Below are positions 43,011 to 55,593 of a stretch of DNA of 64,000 bases, in pieces (the first letter of the stretch is position 1; every line of letters starts with the position of its first letter). The translations under genes and the position numbers were made by a program. Origin of the DNA: Pomphorhynchus laevis (taxonomy: Eukaryota; Acanthocephala; Palaeacanthocephala; Echinorhynchida; Pomphorhynchidae); assembly GCA_012934845.2 (NCBI GenBank), contig WNNJ02002588.1, positions 1 to 64,000 on the forward strand. The letters run 5' to 3'. The notes beneath the pieces were generated by a model. It was not told the DNA's origin and made no database searches. It saw only the letters and a list, made by a program, of their open reading frames with translations.

Positions 43011-44459
43011 GCATCTTTATCAGTTGTTGAAATTCAAATATACGGCACAATAACCCACGTGATTTTTTGTATTACAAGCTAACACATCAATAGCACTTTG
43101 AAATATCCTTAAAGATGCTGCACAATTTATCTTTAATATGTATATTATATGAGTGTTTATTAAGTGTTTATTATATTAGTTTTTATTATATTATATATAT
43201 CATATATTATTATATATGTTTATTATATTAAGCTAAGGCATTAGTTGTTGACACCATGAATCAATACTAGTTATACACTTGGCGTTTCGATAATTCAGAT
43301 AGTAGCCAAGTCGTTACTTAATTGTATATTATATGTATCTATTTGCCTGAACCTGATTTGCTTTCTTAAAATATGCGATATAAAATCTTCTATCAATTTA
43401 ACTGTAAATGCTTGTTATTAACAAGCATTTACATGTAAATGCATTTATAATAAAAATATATATTGCATGTATTCCAGTATATCATCACATTTACTACCAT
43501 TAAAATTGTTTTTACACTTTTTATTCCCTTTTTTCACTCTAATATCAATAACTGTAAATGCTTGTTTATAGAAATGTGACATATAACAGTGATGATGACT
43601 TTGAAACAATTATTAACATCAACAGCTCAAAGGTTATATCCTGATCTCACTTTGCTATTTTCAGTTTTGTAGTATTAACTGCTTAAGTGAAATTTATTAA
43701 TTAGTGATGATTTATACATTTTTACTAATTATTAACGGTAGCGACTGTTTTTGCATTTTAATAACTAACAAATTAATCAAGTATAAATTATAAGTAAATG
43801 ATGAATTAAACAAAGAGATCAAAATTATAATCAAAATAAAACTTTCACGAAACGAATAATTTAATAGATTTAATAGATATAACTATATATATTTATGTAT
43901 ATTTAATATTCATAATTGACCTTAATAATTTTTAATATAGAAATTATTTTTATATTTAATTTTTAATATAAATATTTATAAAAAAATAAAATTATTTATT
44001 AATATAAAAATTTAAATATCATAATTTATTAACTAATTAATCAATTAGATAATCTTAATTCATAAATCGCTTAAAACATTCAATTTATATTGTTTAATAA
44101 AGATTTTAATAAAAAAATTCATTGATTTTTAAAATGATTTCATTGTTTGCTTGAATAATTAAAATAAGAATATTAAATAATAAGAATAATAAGAATATTA
44201 TTTAATGCAATATTATTTAATTCGAAATGTTTAGATGTATATTAATTTTAAATACAAAATATAGATACAATTTATTTTTACATGCCCTTGACTCAACGTC
44301 GATACGAATAATAGTAGAGAAATTTTTGGACCTAATATTACAAAGTTTATAAAAAGTTTAGCTGCAAAAATTGAACCAAAAAGAAGAATTGAAATTCATA
44401 AATTTTTTAAATAAATACAAATTTCATATCTTATCAAGATTACTCAGAGAATGGGCCTT

Positions 44460-45540
44460 ATTTAATTTAGCATTATTATTATGTTTGGTTTATTTTATAA
44501 TTATATTAAATACGTAAACTCAGTTAGCTGATTTGGTCGTTACATATTGTTGCAATTCTTAAAATTTCATTATTTAATGTATTATATTTTATATTATATG
44601 GTATGCATGAATGCTCATGCAAAAATATGTTTCTTGTAAATTTAAATATGTCATCTTTACGATATAAATTAATAGTAGTTTTAGTTAATGTTAATTTAAT
44701 GTTCATATCTAGATATACACCTTCTTTATCATTAATATTGGTTTTATTAAGAATAGGGCTACCTGGATAAATTTGTTCTTTAATAATCTCATCTTACCCA
44801 CTTATAAAATGCCATTATTTAGCACTTAAGAGTTTAATTTGCCACTTAAGAGTTTAAATTTATTCTTTATATTATTGTGTAGATTTATATATTTTACTAT
44901 TTTCTGCTTGATGATATATTTATTGTAACCTAGTTTAAAATATGTATCTATTAAATTATTTAAATGACTTTGAAGAAAGCCAATATCATTACATATTGTT
45001 GCAATTCTTAAAATTTCATTATTTAATGTATTATATTTTATATTATATGGTATGCATGAATGCTCATGCAAAAATATGTTTCTTGTAAATTTAAATATGT
45101 CATCTTTACGATATAAATTAATAGTAGTTTTAGTTAATGTTAATTTAATGTTCATATCTAGATATACACCTTCTTTATCATTTTTAGGTTTTGCTAAGAA
45201 TAAGGCTATCTGGATAAATAAAAAATATTTCATATATTTACACAATTGAAACCTCGGTTTCTATTGTGTTCGTGTAAGAGCAAAATAGAAATTTGTATTA
45301 AATTTTCTAGCGATTCTTTAATATCTGCTAAATTTAAATTTGTATAAAGCGTACTAAAACAAACAGTATGAATATTTATTAAGTTAAATATGTATTTTTT
45401 ACGATATAATTGTTTTAGTTAATGTAAATTTAATGTTCATCTCGATATAAACCTTCTTTATAATCAATACTGGTTTGATTAAAAATTAAACTATCCGGAT
45501 AAATTTTTCACATTTCGTTATATTATAAAACAATTATTAT
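44460..45540 (-). pseudogene. PLE-like RT fragments with a recent 193-bp internal duplication
   Basis: The minus-strand frame 44826-45245 encodes the segment after the palm: DKEGVYLDMNIKLTLTKTTI, RKDDIFKFTRNIFLHEHSCI, then LIDTYFKLGYNKYIIKQKIV (thumb-like, comparable to L-x-x-x-F-x-x-R-G-Y in Penelope-type proteins). 44541-44733 repeats 44990-45182 without visible differences, so the same 60 codons appear a second time downstream. The palm motif is missing from this copy. Decayed outside the open frame. Confidence 0.65.
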
Positions 45541-45544
45541 CAAA

Positions 45545-46870
45545 TCAAGAAAGTATAGTCAGAAATTATATTCTTCTGGGGATCTGACGGCGATCGTCTC
45601 CCTGATACCTGCCTCGTTACCTCATTGAATGGCTGCGCTGACCCTCCACAGGAATATCCCCGAGCGGTGGTCGCTGGTCGCTCGCTGGATTTTCCTTCCG
45701 AGTGATATCAATAATACTTCCGCGTTTTTTCCAAGTGTGCCAGGGATTCGACAGCTATAGGTACAAAAACCGTGAACGTGGGATTCAGGTCGCTGTACCC
45801 GAATGTGCGCTTTCTTCGCTCGGCGTCCAATGCCAAAGTGCCTGCACCTAGTAATGAACGGGTCAAATAGGAGGATGTTAGTGTGTTCACGCATTAGCAA
45901 TGCCATGCGAGTAGCCTCCCACGTTCCCAAGGCACATAAGTAGCACCGTCTGGTCATTTACCATCCGTACGCAGCATTCCAGTTGGCTCCAGTGTACTCG
46001 GGTAACCTGTAACGGCGAGTGACGCTTTGATTATGGCATTCATCTGTACGTGCCGAAAATGTCGTCCGGTCGACTTATCGCAGTCCAATCCTTGCCGTCA
46101 AAAAGAATCCACCTGTGCTCTGCAATGACATCCATGCGCTGCACATATACGAATTAAATAAGCTAACTGAGTCTACGTATTTTATATTGCAAATTAAAAA
46201 TAATGTAAAATAAAAGTCAAATAGTTAAATAATAAAAAATTAGTTAATTATAAATAATTGTTATAAGATTTTATATAATTTATATCAAGATGAATTATAA
46301 ACTGAAATTAAAAATAAAAATCTATTTTTATAAATTGACTAATAAGTCCCAAACGTAGGCCAACTGTATTCACACGGTTTTGTCGTCCAGCCTTGTACCT
46401 GTAGAGGCGCATAGGACAGCGTCCCGAAATGCACCCTTTGCATTTCCCTCAACCGCGTGCAGACGTGCAATTTCTGATGGTTCAGATGCTGAATCCGATA
46501 GCCGTCGTCTTATCTGTTGGTAAATAGGCCTGCTCCAAGAATCCTGTCTCTGTACATCCTTCGGTGACTGAGTGGTGATAAGCGAGGACCACATTAATTT
46601 AACGTCGGCAAAGTCATGGTCACTACTGACTGGGATTAAACTGCCCGACAACAAACGCTCCACCAACCCCTGCGTTTTTGACACTGAGGACAGATAAGCT
46701 GGTAAAGCTATTTTGGCGGCGGATGTCATCCCGATACCCCCTAGAACAATCGAAAGGGTAGCCTCGGACCAAGCTCTATCGTCGAGATGGATGTTAAGTA
46801 CCGCCTCAATGGATGATCGCAAAATGTTGTCGTAATCGTTAATCGATGTTCGCTTGAAGGCCGGTGTGAA
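45545..46870 (-). mobile_element. Non-LTR retrotransposon family C, copy 2 (3' half)
   Basis: Minus-strand frame 46822-46370 encodes WSEATLSIVLGGIGMTSAAK and ALPAYLSSVSKTQGLVERLL (post-RT region). After about 230 bp of AT-rich interruption (46140-46370) come EPTGMLRTDGK, a stop, PDGATYVPWERGRLLAW, then FVPIAVESLAHLEKT and VSAAIQ, a stop, GNEAGIRETI to about 45545. The D-G-K-x-P-D-G-x-T-x-x-PW series matches copy 1 at 23.5 kb. Several stops and frame changes; RT core absent. Confidence 0.75.
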
Positions 46871-47159
46871 ACTTATATTATTAGTTTTCGACCTGATTCT
46901 ATAACATATTTTTTTAGATAATGTAATATAACATAATTTATAACAATTTTGAGTAATCTAGTATAACCTAACATTACGTCATCAATGCCTCATCAGTTTG
47001 CATAGAATTTAGTGTTGACAATACTAGCTTGAATTAAATTAGTAGTTTCTATTTTACATCCAAAGAGAAATTACTTGCCTTGACTATTAATAAGAAGATT
47101 GTTTCGTTTATTGCACTTTTAATTATTTAATTAAAAATTAATCATTTAATCATTAATCA

Positions 47160-47335
47160 AATTATTAATCATTTAATTATTTAAATGATTTTTCTTCAAA
47201 TCATTTAAATAATTTAATAGATACATATTTTAAACTAGGTTACTATAAAAATAACATCAAGCAGAAAATAGTAAAATATATAAATCAACACAATAATATA
47301 AAGAATAAATTTAAACTCTTAAGTAGCAAATTTTT
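47160..47335 (+). pseudogene. PLE-like RT thumb fragment, plus strand
   Basis: The reverse complement of the 44830-45000 segment: aatttaatagatacatattt then aaactaggttac and gcagaaaatagtaaaatata. Short and frame-broken. Confidence 0.6.
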
Positions 47336-47394
47336 ATGGATGGATAATAAATAATATACTTTGCATTAGAATAAGATACTAGATAGTTATTTCA

Positions 47395-47540
47395 GAGGAA
47401 ATACATCATTAGCATGTATTTGGCCCTGCTGCTATGTTGGGTAGAGGAGTTAGGGGCCGAAACCTGATAGCATAGCAGTTCCTCCTGATGACCTCTAATT
47501 CTTATTCTGATACAACGTCTGTTATTTATTAGTCAATTCA
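47395..47540 (+). repeat. Structured dispersed repeat E, best-preserved copy
   Basis: tagcatgtatttggccctgc onward, with gctgctatgttggg and agcatagcagttcctcctga. The pairing ctgctatg/catagcag is intact. Ends with the shared tail gtctgttatttattagtcaa. Confidence 0.75.
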
Positions 47541-47802
47541 TAAAAATGACGTTTATTTTAAATTTTATTTTTTATTTTTTATTTTTATTTTTATTTTTTA
47601 ACTTGATTTAAATTATAGAAAATCTAAAAACAATTATTAATTTTATTATTTAATTATTAAATTTTGATTTAGCATTATTATGTTTTGTTTATTTTATAAT
47701 TATATAACAATACGTAGACTCAGTTAGCTGATTTAATTGGTGTCATTTAGTGCTCTTCATTATAATACATATATAGTAAATCGTAATTAATTTTGCATTT
47801 AG

Positions 47803-50800
47803 CAAATATGGTCAAATTTTATTCACTATGTTCCTCCAGTGCACGACAGAGAAAATGCCTCCTGGCAAAATGCACAAAGTACTTATTGCAAGGCTGTTTC
47901 AGACTATATAACATCGACGATTTTCGGTTCGGCTTCAATACATTCATATTTGGTATTTATTTTTATAAATAAAGTTTCACTGCTTTTTTATTTAGAAAGA
48001 TCGCAGCGTCACAAAGAAATCAGTACAGTGGACAGAGCAATCCTTACTGTATTATGTTAGTCCTGGTGATACTATTCGACTAGATATTTTAATTTTAAGC
48101 AAAATACCATTACATAAAAAAGGTTTATTGCGCCATGTAAAACAAATCGAAAACATTTTTGTGAAGATTTAGTAAAACTCAATGTTCTACATTCAACGAA
48201 TGATCCAGTGAAAATCAAAGTCAGTCGTAAACGTCTTACAGCACAAAATATTTTCGAGGTAAAATTAGATATTCTTTACCCTCGAGCTCATTTGTAGACT
48301 ATCATGTAAAAGCAAAATTCTGATACTTTATGGCTAATTATTTATGACACTGTATATTCACTCTTACCTTTAATCTAAATTGGCAAAAAATATGTTACCA
48401 ATAAACGTACTTTACCAATGCTGATATAGGTAATTCGCTTTTAACATGATCAATATGTTAAAAACGAATGTGATTTTACGATTTTAAAATCACATTTAAT
48501 TATTTTAAGAACATAACATCACCAAATTCTTCCGGATCTAGAATTTGATCTTTCCTGTTTTTATTTTATACAAACATATTATTATTGCCATTAAAAATCT
48601 ATTATTATTGGTTATTTCAGATTAAATATTTTTTCTTTATGCGCCACGAAACAAATACTAGATTTTTAAGCTTCTTATTGTCAATAATATAAGTATCATG
48701 AGTCGCTCTGATCACCTACTGATTCGGTGTTGATGTCTTTTAAAAGGACTGATTACACAATGTAAAAACAATAATTTTATTCTTAGTCGTCGTACTTTTA
48801 ATAAACCTCTACTTTATTATTTAGCTTATCATTAACAATCATTGATATAAGCGGTCAAAATCCGATAAAGAATAATAAAAATGGTCTATATGAGGGAATG
48901 AACACTGCTCTCTGATCAGAATTAACAAAATTTAACATCCATACATATATTTTTCTGTTATTTTTATTTCATAGAGAAAAAATATCACCAATCTGTAAAA
49001 TGTTGGTCTTTTATGGAAATATTGCCTTTTATGATATTAATTCAGATTTCAACATGTTCTCATTTGAAATTGACTTTGACGAATAAACTTGCAATGATAA
49101 ATATTCTTCGTGTTCTATTATTTTAAAAAGATACATATATAGTATTTTGAAGTAATGAGCAATGCTAATATAATATGTAGAAACTGATGATCGGGACAAT
49201 TTTTTCTCTTGATAAATCTGGGCTCGACATCTAGGTTATCTCCATACGGGAAGTTTCTCGATTCCCCATCAGAATTGCAAATGAATTTGCTATTATATTC
49301 GATCTAATCAATGCTAGTTATAATGTAGCTGATAGCTTTAGGAACATCAGTTTCCCTGATTGTTATAGTACTCCCATTTTAATAAGCGAGAAGGACGTGG
49401 CCCGCAGATTATCGCAATTGTCATCTTAATATTCTTCAGGTTCCGATGACATTCATCCATATCTACTTAAATTATTAAGTCAACATTTTGCTCCTTCAGT
49501 TAATAGCTAGTTTCAGGCATCTTTGGATATCATGCAAATACCTTCTGAATAGAAGTGTGCAATATTGGTGCCGGTGTTCAAAGCAGGTGACAACCTGTTT
49601 AGCTGATAACTATCGAGCCATAAGCCTTACAATTCATCTGGTCAAGGTACTCGAAAAGGTTATTTACGATCACATAGTCAAGCATTTGAAAATCGCATGC
49701 CAACATAGCTATATGCAGCATAATTTCAGAAAAAGACGTTCTTGCTTTACGATCCTTTTGTCTGCGCGTGAAGCTTGGATTTAATCCACGCCCATAGGTA
49801 AGGCAGTGGATGTTGCTATGTTTGATTTTAGTTGTGCTTTCGACAGTGTTAGTGTTAACACTGGCCTAATATTAAAATTTCGAAGTTATCACATATAGGG
49901 ACCGGAAGGTCCTATATTTATTCTTTGTACAAAAGTTGACGAAGACTACGAATTAAATTCTTTTTACGGATGTTAGATTTTGTTCCATACCGGCTCTTTT
50001 TGCAATTTAAATGTATAATACTTTATACATTTGATATAATACTTATAACATATAATACTTATATGTATACTTATACCCATATAACATATAATACATTTAT
50101 AATGAGTTATTCTTGTACTAGTACTAAACAAGACATTTTTGTGAAGATTTAGTAAAACTCAATGTTCTACATTCGACGAATGATCCAGTGAAAATCAAAG
50201 TCAGTCGTAAACGTCTTACAGCACAAAATATTTTCGAGGTAAAATTAGATATTCTTTACCCTCGAGCTCATTTGTAGACTATCATGTAAAAGCAAAATTC
50301 TGATACTTTATGGCTAATTATTTATGACACTGTATATTCACTCTTACCTTTAATCTAAATTGGCAAAAAATATGTTACCAATAAACGTACTTTACCAATG
50401 CTGATATAGGTAATTCGCTTTTAACATGATCAATATGTTAAAAACGAATGTGATTTTACGATTTTAAAATCACATTTAATTATTTTAAGAACATAACATC
50501 ATCAAATTCTTCCGGATCTAGAATTTGATCTTTCCTGTTTTTATTTTATACAAACATATTATTATTGCCATTAAAAATCTATTATTATTGGTTATTTCAG
50601 ATTTAATATTTTTTCTTTATGCGCCACGAAACAAAATTGTCTTGTTTTAAACAAGACAATTAACACATAACTACCATCTTATCGGATTTCTGTCCCTTTA
50701 ATGCGACTCGACATAGCAGCAGTATATGCATAAAAATAATGGATATCTTAAAAATATTATATGCATAAAAATAATGGATATCTTAAAAATATAATAATTT

Positions 50801-51294
50801 CAAGGTCTTAATCTGTTTTGCTGGTTCCATTAAATAATATGAAACAGAAATAAGTTTCATTTGATCCAAAATGAATTTATGCAGAGAATATAAAGTTTAA
50901 AGCGATAATCTACAAAATAGTTTTTAAGCTACCAACTCCATCATTAGCTAAAATGAATTACAAGTTAAAATTATTGCTATTTTTAGATCACATTAGATGA
51001 TAAAGGACGAGTATACGAAAGTGCAGCAAATGCATACTCTGCAACATCCATTGTTCTAATAAAAGTATTTTATCAAAACGAGGAAGTTCTCAGCAAGGTA
51101 ATGTAGATTTCGTCAAGTAAATTAAATGGTATATTGGTACTTTAAGGCGATATCACTTGTAAGGATATGTCCTCCTTTTATTCGAAATTTTCTTAATATA
51201 ACCACGTCATCTGGTATGGTTCTTTTAACTGTCAAAAATATACTAGAACAAAATCAAGCTAATGTTCCATCAATTAATTTGGAATTTGGAAAAG
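47803..51294 (+). CDS. Multi-exon gene, possibly a beta-sandwich (Ig-like) domain protein
   Basis: Five phase-consistent exons: 47803-47952, 47996-48122, 48173-48258 (second copy 50153-50238), 50987-51097, 51147-51294. Introns are 43, 50, about 2.7 kb and 49 bp, all GT-AG. Encoded: NFIHYVPPVHDRENASWQNA; QSLLYYVSPGDTIRLDILIL; VKLNVLHSTNDPVKIKVSRK; ITLDDKGRVYESAANAYSAT then SIVLIKVFYQNEEVLSK; ISLVRICPPFIRNFLNIT and VPSINLEFGKG. The alternating pattern and the D-x-K-G-x(n)-S-A-T-S-I-V-x-I block recall BIG2-type repeats such as those of nuclear-pore gp210, but that is a weak impression. 5' and 3' ends not found. The third intron holds a LINE fragment and the exon duplication. Confidence 0.65.
48153..50635 (+). 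repeat. 503-bp direct duplication (48153-48655 and 50133-50635) carrying an exon
   Basis: The two copies lie exactly 1980 bp apart and differ at about three positions, one of them synonymous (TCA/TCG) inside the exon. The left breakpoint falls inside the upstream intron, so the second exon copy keeps only the last 20 bp of that intron but retains a usable acceptor (gaagatttag). Between the copies are AT-rich DNA and a LINE fragment. Confidence 0.95.
49230..49880 (+). pseudogene. LINE reverse transcriptase 5' fragment inside the 47.8 kb gene
   Basis: Plus-strand pieces: SEKDVARRLSQLSS, SGSDDIHPYLLKLLSQHFAP, VPVFKAGDNL, DNYRAISLTIHLVKVLEKVI, YMQHNFRKRRSCFTILLSA, and KAVDVAMFDFSCAFDSV, ending in the first catalytic Asp region. 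The order P-V-F-K, N-Y-R-x-I-S-L, H-x-F-R-K-R-R-S-C, F-D-x-x-x-A-F-D fits CR1/Jockey-type RTs. Stops interrupt it, and the palm YADD part is missing. Confidence 0.65.
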
Positions 51295-51559
51295 GTTAGT
51301 ATTATAGTTATCTATCAATAACGGGAATAACGGCATTTTAATTATTATAGAGAATATATCAATTTTTAAAATTGTGGGGTTATTTTGCTTTAAATTTTAT
51401 GTATCATCAAATTTTATTTTATGTAATATTATTTCCTTTTCTTATAAGTTTAAGCTTATAATAGTTTAAATTCTTTGTTTCTCTTACTATCAAATAATTT
51501 ATTAAAAGTCGCACAGTCGGGCGATTATACTATTTTGCCTCACCGTCAACAACTTGTCA

Positions 51560-53130
51560 CATAGCCTAAAATCCTTCTGAACTTATGGTACCTCGAAGAC
51601 TGCTTCCTGGGAGGCACGATGGAGGACATTCTGGCCGATATCCATAAAGTTCAAGCTAACTGAACAGAAAATAGATTGCAATTTAACTTCTAAAAGTGCG
51701 TGGTGATCACCGAAAGTAGGAATGTGAGACAAGCTATCATGTGAAAGCTGACAGGGTGCGAGACTATCAAACTTGAAGACGCCATGCTTTTGGGTGCGCC
51801 ACTTGGAGAGAGCAAGCAAGCATCGACAACGCACTAAGCTGCGCAATGAACGAGCTTCATAACGCCGGAATCCGGTTGGCCAAATTGAGCATTCACGACG
51901 CCTTTGTAATTTTGTGTAGCTCAATCAGTTGACCTCCTGCTACGGAATAAAATGCATCAGTTCTTCAACACTGAAGTTCGAAGACTATTGAGCGAAATAC
52001 TCAATGTACCACTATCCAACAAAGTCTTTAATTGTTCAATACTAAAGTTCAAAGACTATTGAGTGAAATATTCAATGTGCCACTACCAAACGCAGCCTAA
52101 AGGCAAGCGACCTTACTGATCCGTCTTGGAGGCATCGGTGTTTTTCAGGCATTAAAGGAAGTCATTCCTGCGCTCGGTTTATTCATAAACGACACAATGG
52201 AACTGAAGAAGATACTGCTACGGAACTGTCTGCTGTTAACCCCTCGTCCTTCAGAATCAAATTGGGAAAACACTACAAATCAATGCAAAACAGAATTTTG
52301 AACGACCATTACATCGAATCGAATATCTAAAAAACTGTGAAAGGCCGAACACTACGAAGCGCGCCAACAGAGACTTATCGACGAAGCGCGCCAACGAAGA
52401 CTTATCGACGAAGCACGGACAACTAAATATCTAGCCCAACTTATCGCAGTAAAATCAAAGTGGTCCCAAGTGTTTCTTGAAGCACTACCGATCACATCCG
52501 TCGACACACGACTTGATGACCAATATACTTTTATTGCTTGGCGTTTAGGTTCCGTGTCCAATGCTTTCAACCGCATCGGTGTATTTGCGGAGTGTCGCTT
52601 TCGCCGCACAGTACTCATGCCTTAACTGCAACAGAATAACGTTTGGTAACCATCGACATATTGCGATCGACGAGAGTTTGAGAATGGGTCTCGATGCCTC
52701 GGTATAAGTGTCCAGACTCGAACCTTCAGGCTTAGATCGAGACGATGGAAAACGGCTCAACGGTTCGACTCTTATGTAATGGGAATCTGGCCGTATACTC
52801 GTTTGGGTTTAACTTGCCGAACACATTGGTTGCCAGTCATGTCGATTATGCGATGTCTAATTCCAGCGCTGTTACAGCCCACGCAGAGCAGCTCAAACGA
52901 ACCAAATACAGCTATTTCTAGAATCAACAGTATTTGTCCTTAGCCATCGCCATCGGAACACTAGGCGCGATCGGCCTCAACGCATCTGCGTTTTGAGGCA
53001 GCTTGTTATGATGTTGGGGCGAACAACCCGAGATAAACGTGCATTCAGCTGACTCATGCAACGAATCAGCTCAGCCGTGCAACGAGGAAATGCGGCATCC
53101 TTTTTGGAGTCGGCTGTTGATTTATCCCTA
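51560..53130 (+). mobile_element. Non-LTR retrotransposon family C, copy 3 (degenerate)
   Basis: Plus-strand pieces: LRMGLDASV, then SRLEPSGLDRDDGKRLNGST (52.67-52.77 kb), matching the same block in copies 1 and 2, and LMQRISSAVQRGNAASFLES (53.05-53.11 kb), the family's C-terminal signature. Upstream, 51.78-52.5 kb is heavily decayed post-RT sequence. Internal tandem duplications occur: a roughly 65-bp unit at 51960-52090 and a 27-bp unit (gaagcgcgccaac...cttatcgac) at 52356-52410. The RT core is not recognisable. The apparent minus-strand frames here are shadows. Confidence 0.7.
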
Positions 53131-53279
53131 GCATTATTTTTAAAATTTTATAGAAGAATTAAAAAACTTTTAAATCGTTTTAATAAAATTTTTATTTTAG
53201 CTTTAGATTTTACAGATTTAGCTGTCGCCTTTTCATTTTTACTTAAAATAGTTACTTTTTTCGACAAGGAGAGGTTTTA

Positions 53280-55590
53280 TTAACGAGATGATAAATAATG
53301 AATAATAAATAATGAATTCAATTTGTTTTTTAATGAGTATAGAAAATAACATTTTTTAAAACTTCGAGGTTGTTTCGCAGAAACTTTATTGTATTGAAGT
53401 GAGTGTATTTATCTCTTTAACTCAATTAACAACCCCAGAAACTCCACTTTGGTTTAGTTCCTTGAATTAATGAGAATTCTAAGATTTCCTTTAATTCTTT
53501 TCAACTCGTAGAATTAGCACAATGTCCACTACTTCAATTTATACAAATTTAATTGTTTAAACAAATCGTAATTGGTTTTTCTGGTGATGCTTTCATAAAG
53601 AGCAGCTAGCGAAATATAAAAATAAATTTGCGTTTTAATTCTGCCCTGCAATTCCTAAACGTTAGAATAACAAGTGCTTGAGAAGAATCTGATAATATCC
53701 TTTTAACATATTTAATGCAGCCTCTTAACTTGATTGGAAGCAATCATTCAAAATTGTATGTAACTATTAATTTTACCTAAATTGCTGCAATGAGGTCTTA
53801 TTCGAAGCAGTAAATTATGAGTATATTCAGTAGAGCTTGTGGAATTGTCATTTCACATCTATTTCACACCCATGCCTTATACGAATGCATCGCATGTTAT
53901 TTATTAGCCAATTCATAAAAATTAATTTTTATTTTGAATTTTAATTATAAATTATATCGTTATATAAATATAAATTCTATAAAACCTTATACAATTATTT
54001 ATTATTTATAATTATTTATCTTTATTTTTAATTTATTTATAGGATCAATAAGATACACTAGATTATCAAATTTCATCAGATGAAATACGTCAATTATAAA
54101 TCTTAAATCTAAATTATAAATTTTTAAATCTTAATTATAAATTTTTAAATCTTAATTATAAATTTTTACGTTATTTAAATTATAACTTATAATTATAATT
54201 GAGATTGTATAAAATGTTATATAAGTATATAGTCTTATATTATTTATGTTATATAAATAAATATTTTTGATATCAATAAAATCTTGTAATAAAAATATAA
54301 AATAATAAAAAATTATAAACAATTATTTAATATTTATTATAACGCATATCTAAAAAAATAAAACCATCAATTATATATAAATATGAATAAAATTGAATTA
54401 ATATTATACTAATTAATAATATAAATTTTTCCACTTAAAAAATATGTAATCCTTATTTTGATTAATAAAAATTAAATTTCATTTGAAATTTCAATTATAA
54501 ATTTTTACTCCTCCTGATGATCTCTAATTCTTATTCTGATTAATAAGAATTATTTATTTTAAATCTTAATTATAAATTTTTACGTTATTTAAATTATAAC
54601 TTATAATTATAATTGAGATTGTATAAAATGTTATATAAGTATATAGTCTTATATTATTTATGTTATATAAATAAATATTTTTTATATAAATATATATTGT
54701 ATAAAATCTTATATTATTATTTATTATTTATCTTTATTTTTAATTTATAAAATGCCTATACTCAGTTATCTGATTTGCTCTACTGACAAGTTATTATTGA
54801 CCTTTGGACTTTGTTTTACCGAGGATATAACCTCTGTCTTCGATTTGTGCAAGATTTGTGAGGCGTTGTTATAGTTTTCATTTGAAGTCGTTGTATTTTT
54901 AAAATCTTATATAATTATATAAGATATTATATAATTATATAATTAGCAGTACATAGCATTACCTCCTGATGACCTCTATTCGAATGCATTGTCTGTTATT
55001 TATAAGTCAATGCAAAAAAAAATCACTTTTATTTTAAATTTCAATTATAAGTTTTAACTTAATATAAATAAAAATAATATAAAATGTTATATAATTATTT
55101 ATTTTTGATATAAAAAAATGTATTTTATTTTGATAAAATACATAGACTTAGTCTTCACATTAGAAATGAAATAAAATAAATAAAAATAAATTTAAACTCA
55201 TAAGCGGAACATGTTTATGTATGGATAATTAAAAATATTATCTAGTATTATAATATAATACTAGATAATCAAATTTCACCAGAAGAAATACGTCATTAGC
55301 ACGTGTTTAGCCCCACTGCTATGTTATGTCGAGGAATAGAGGGCCGAAACCTGTTAACAAAGCAGTAACTTCTGTGATCTGTAATCCTTATTTTGATACA
55401 TCGGCTATTATTTAGTAATCAATTCATAACAAATGACTTTTATTTTAAATTTCAATTTGATATAAATACAAACTGTTTAAAATTTTATTTAATTATTTAT
55501 CTTTATTTTTATTCATAAATAATATAAAATCCGTAGACTCAGTTATCTAATCTGATTTGTATTAAAAACATAAGTATCACCCAAAAATAC
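53280..55590. other. AT-rich region with repeat E pieces and a local direct repeat
   Basis: No supported exon. Repeat E tail pieces at about 53870-53920, 54510-54545 and 54955-55015. A roughly 115-bp direct repeat (cttaattataaatttttacg onward to gttatataaataaatatttt) at about 54150-54270 and 54562-54680. Frequent short ttaaatcttaattataaatt iterations. Confidence 0.5.
55280..55440 (+). repeat. Structured dispersed repeat E, diverged copy
   Basis: tacgtcattagcacgtgttt, gctatgttatgtcgaggaat, ggccgaaacctgttaac and the tail end. Substitutions break part of the ctgctatg/catagcag stem. Confidence 0.65.
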
Positions 55591-55593
55591 CTT

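Larger units (their letters stand above)
41000..44450. other. AT-rich region; only dispersed repeats recognised
   Basis: No supported exon. Contains two copies of the structured repeat E (41605-41740, 41925-42060), a tail-only piece near 42215, the roughly 115-125 bp repeats at 42690-43010, and a hairpin gtaaatgcttgttattaacaagcatttac near 43405. Remainder is simple A/T sequence. Confidence 0.5.

Noticed and set aside
51583-51924. 113-codon minus-strand frame as a gene
   Set aside because: It is the antisense shadow of LINE family C copy 3, whose sense-strand motifs are readable downstream.
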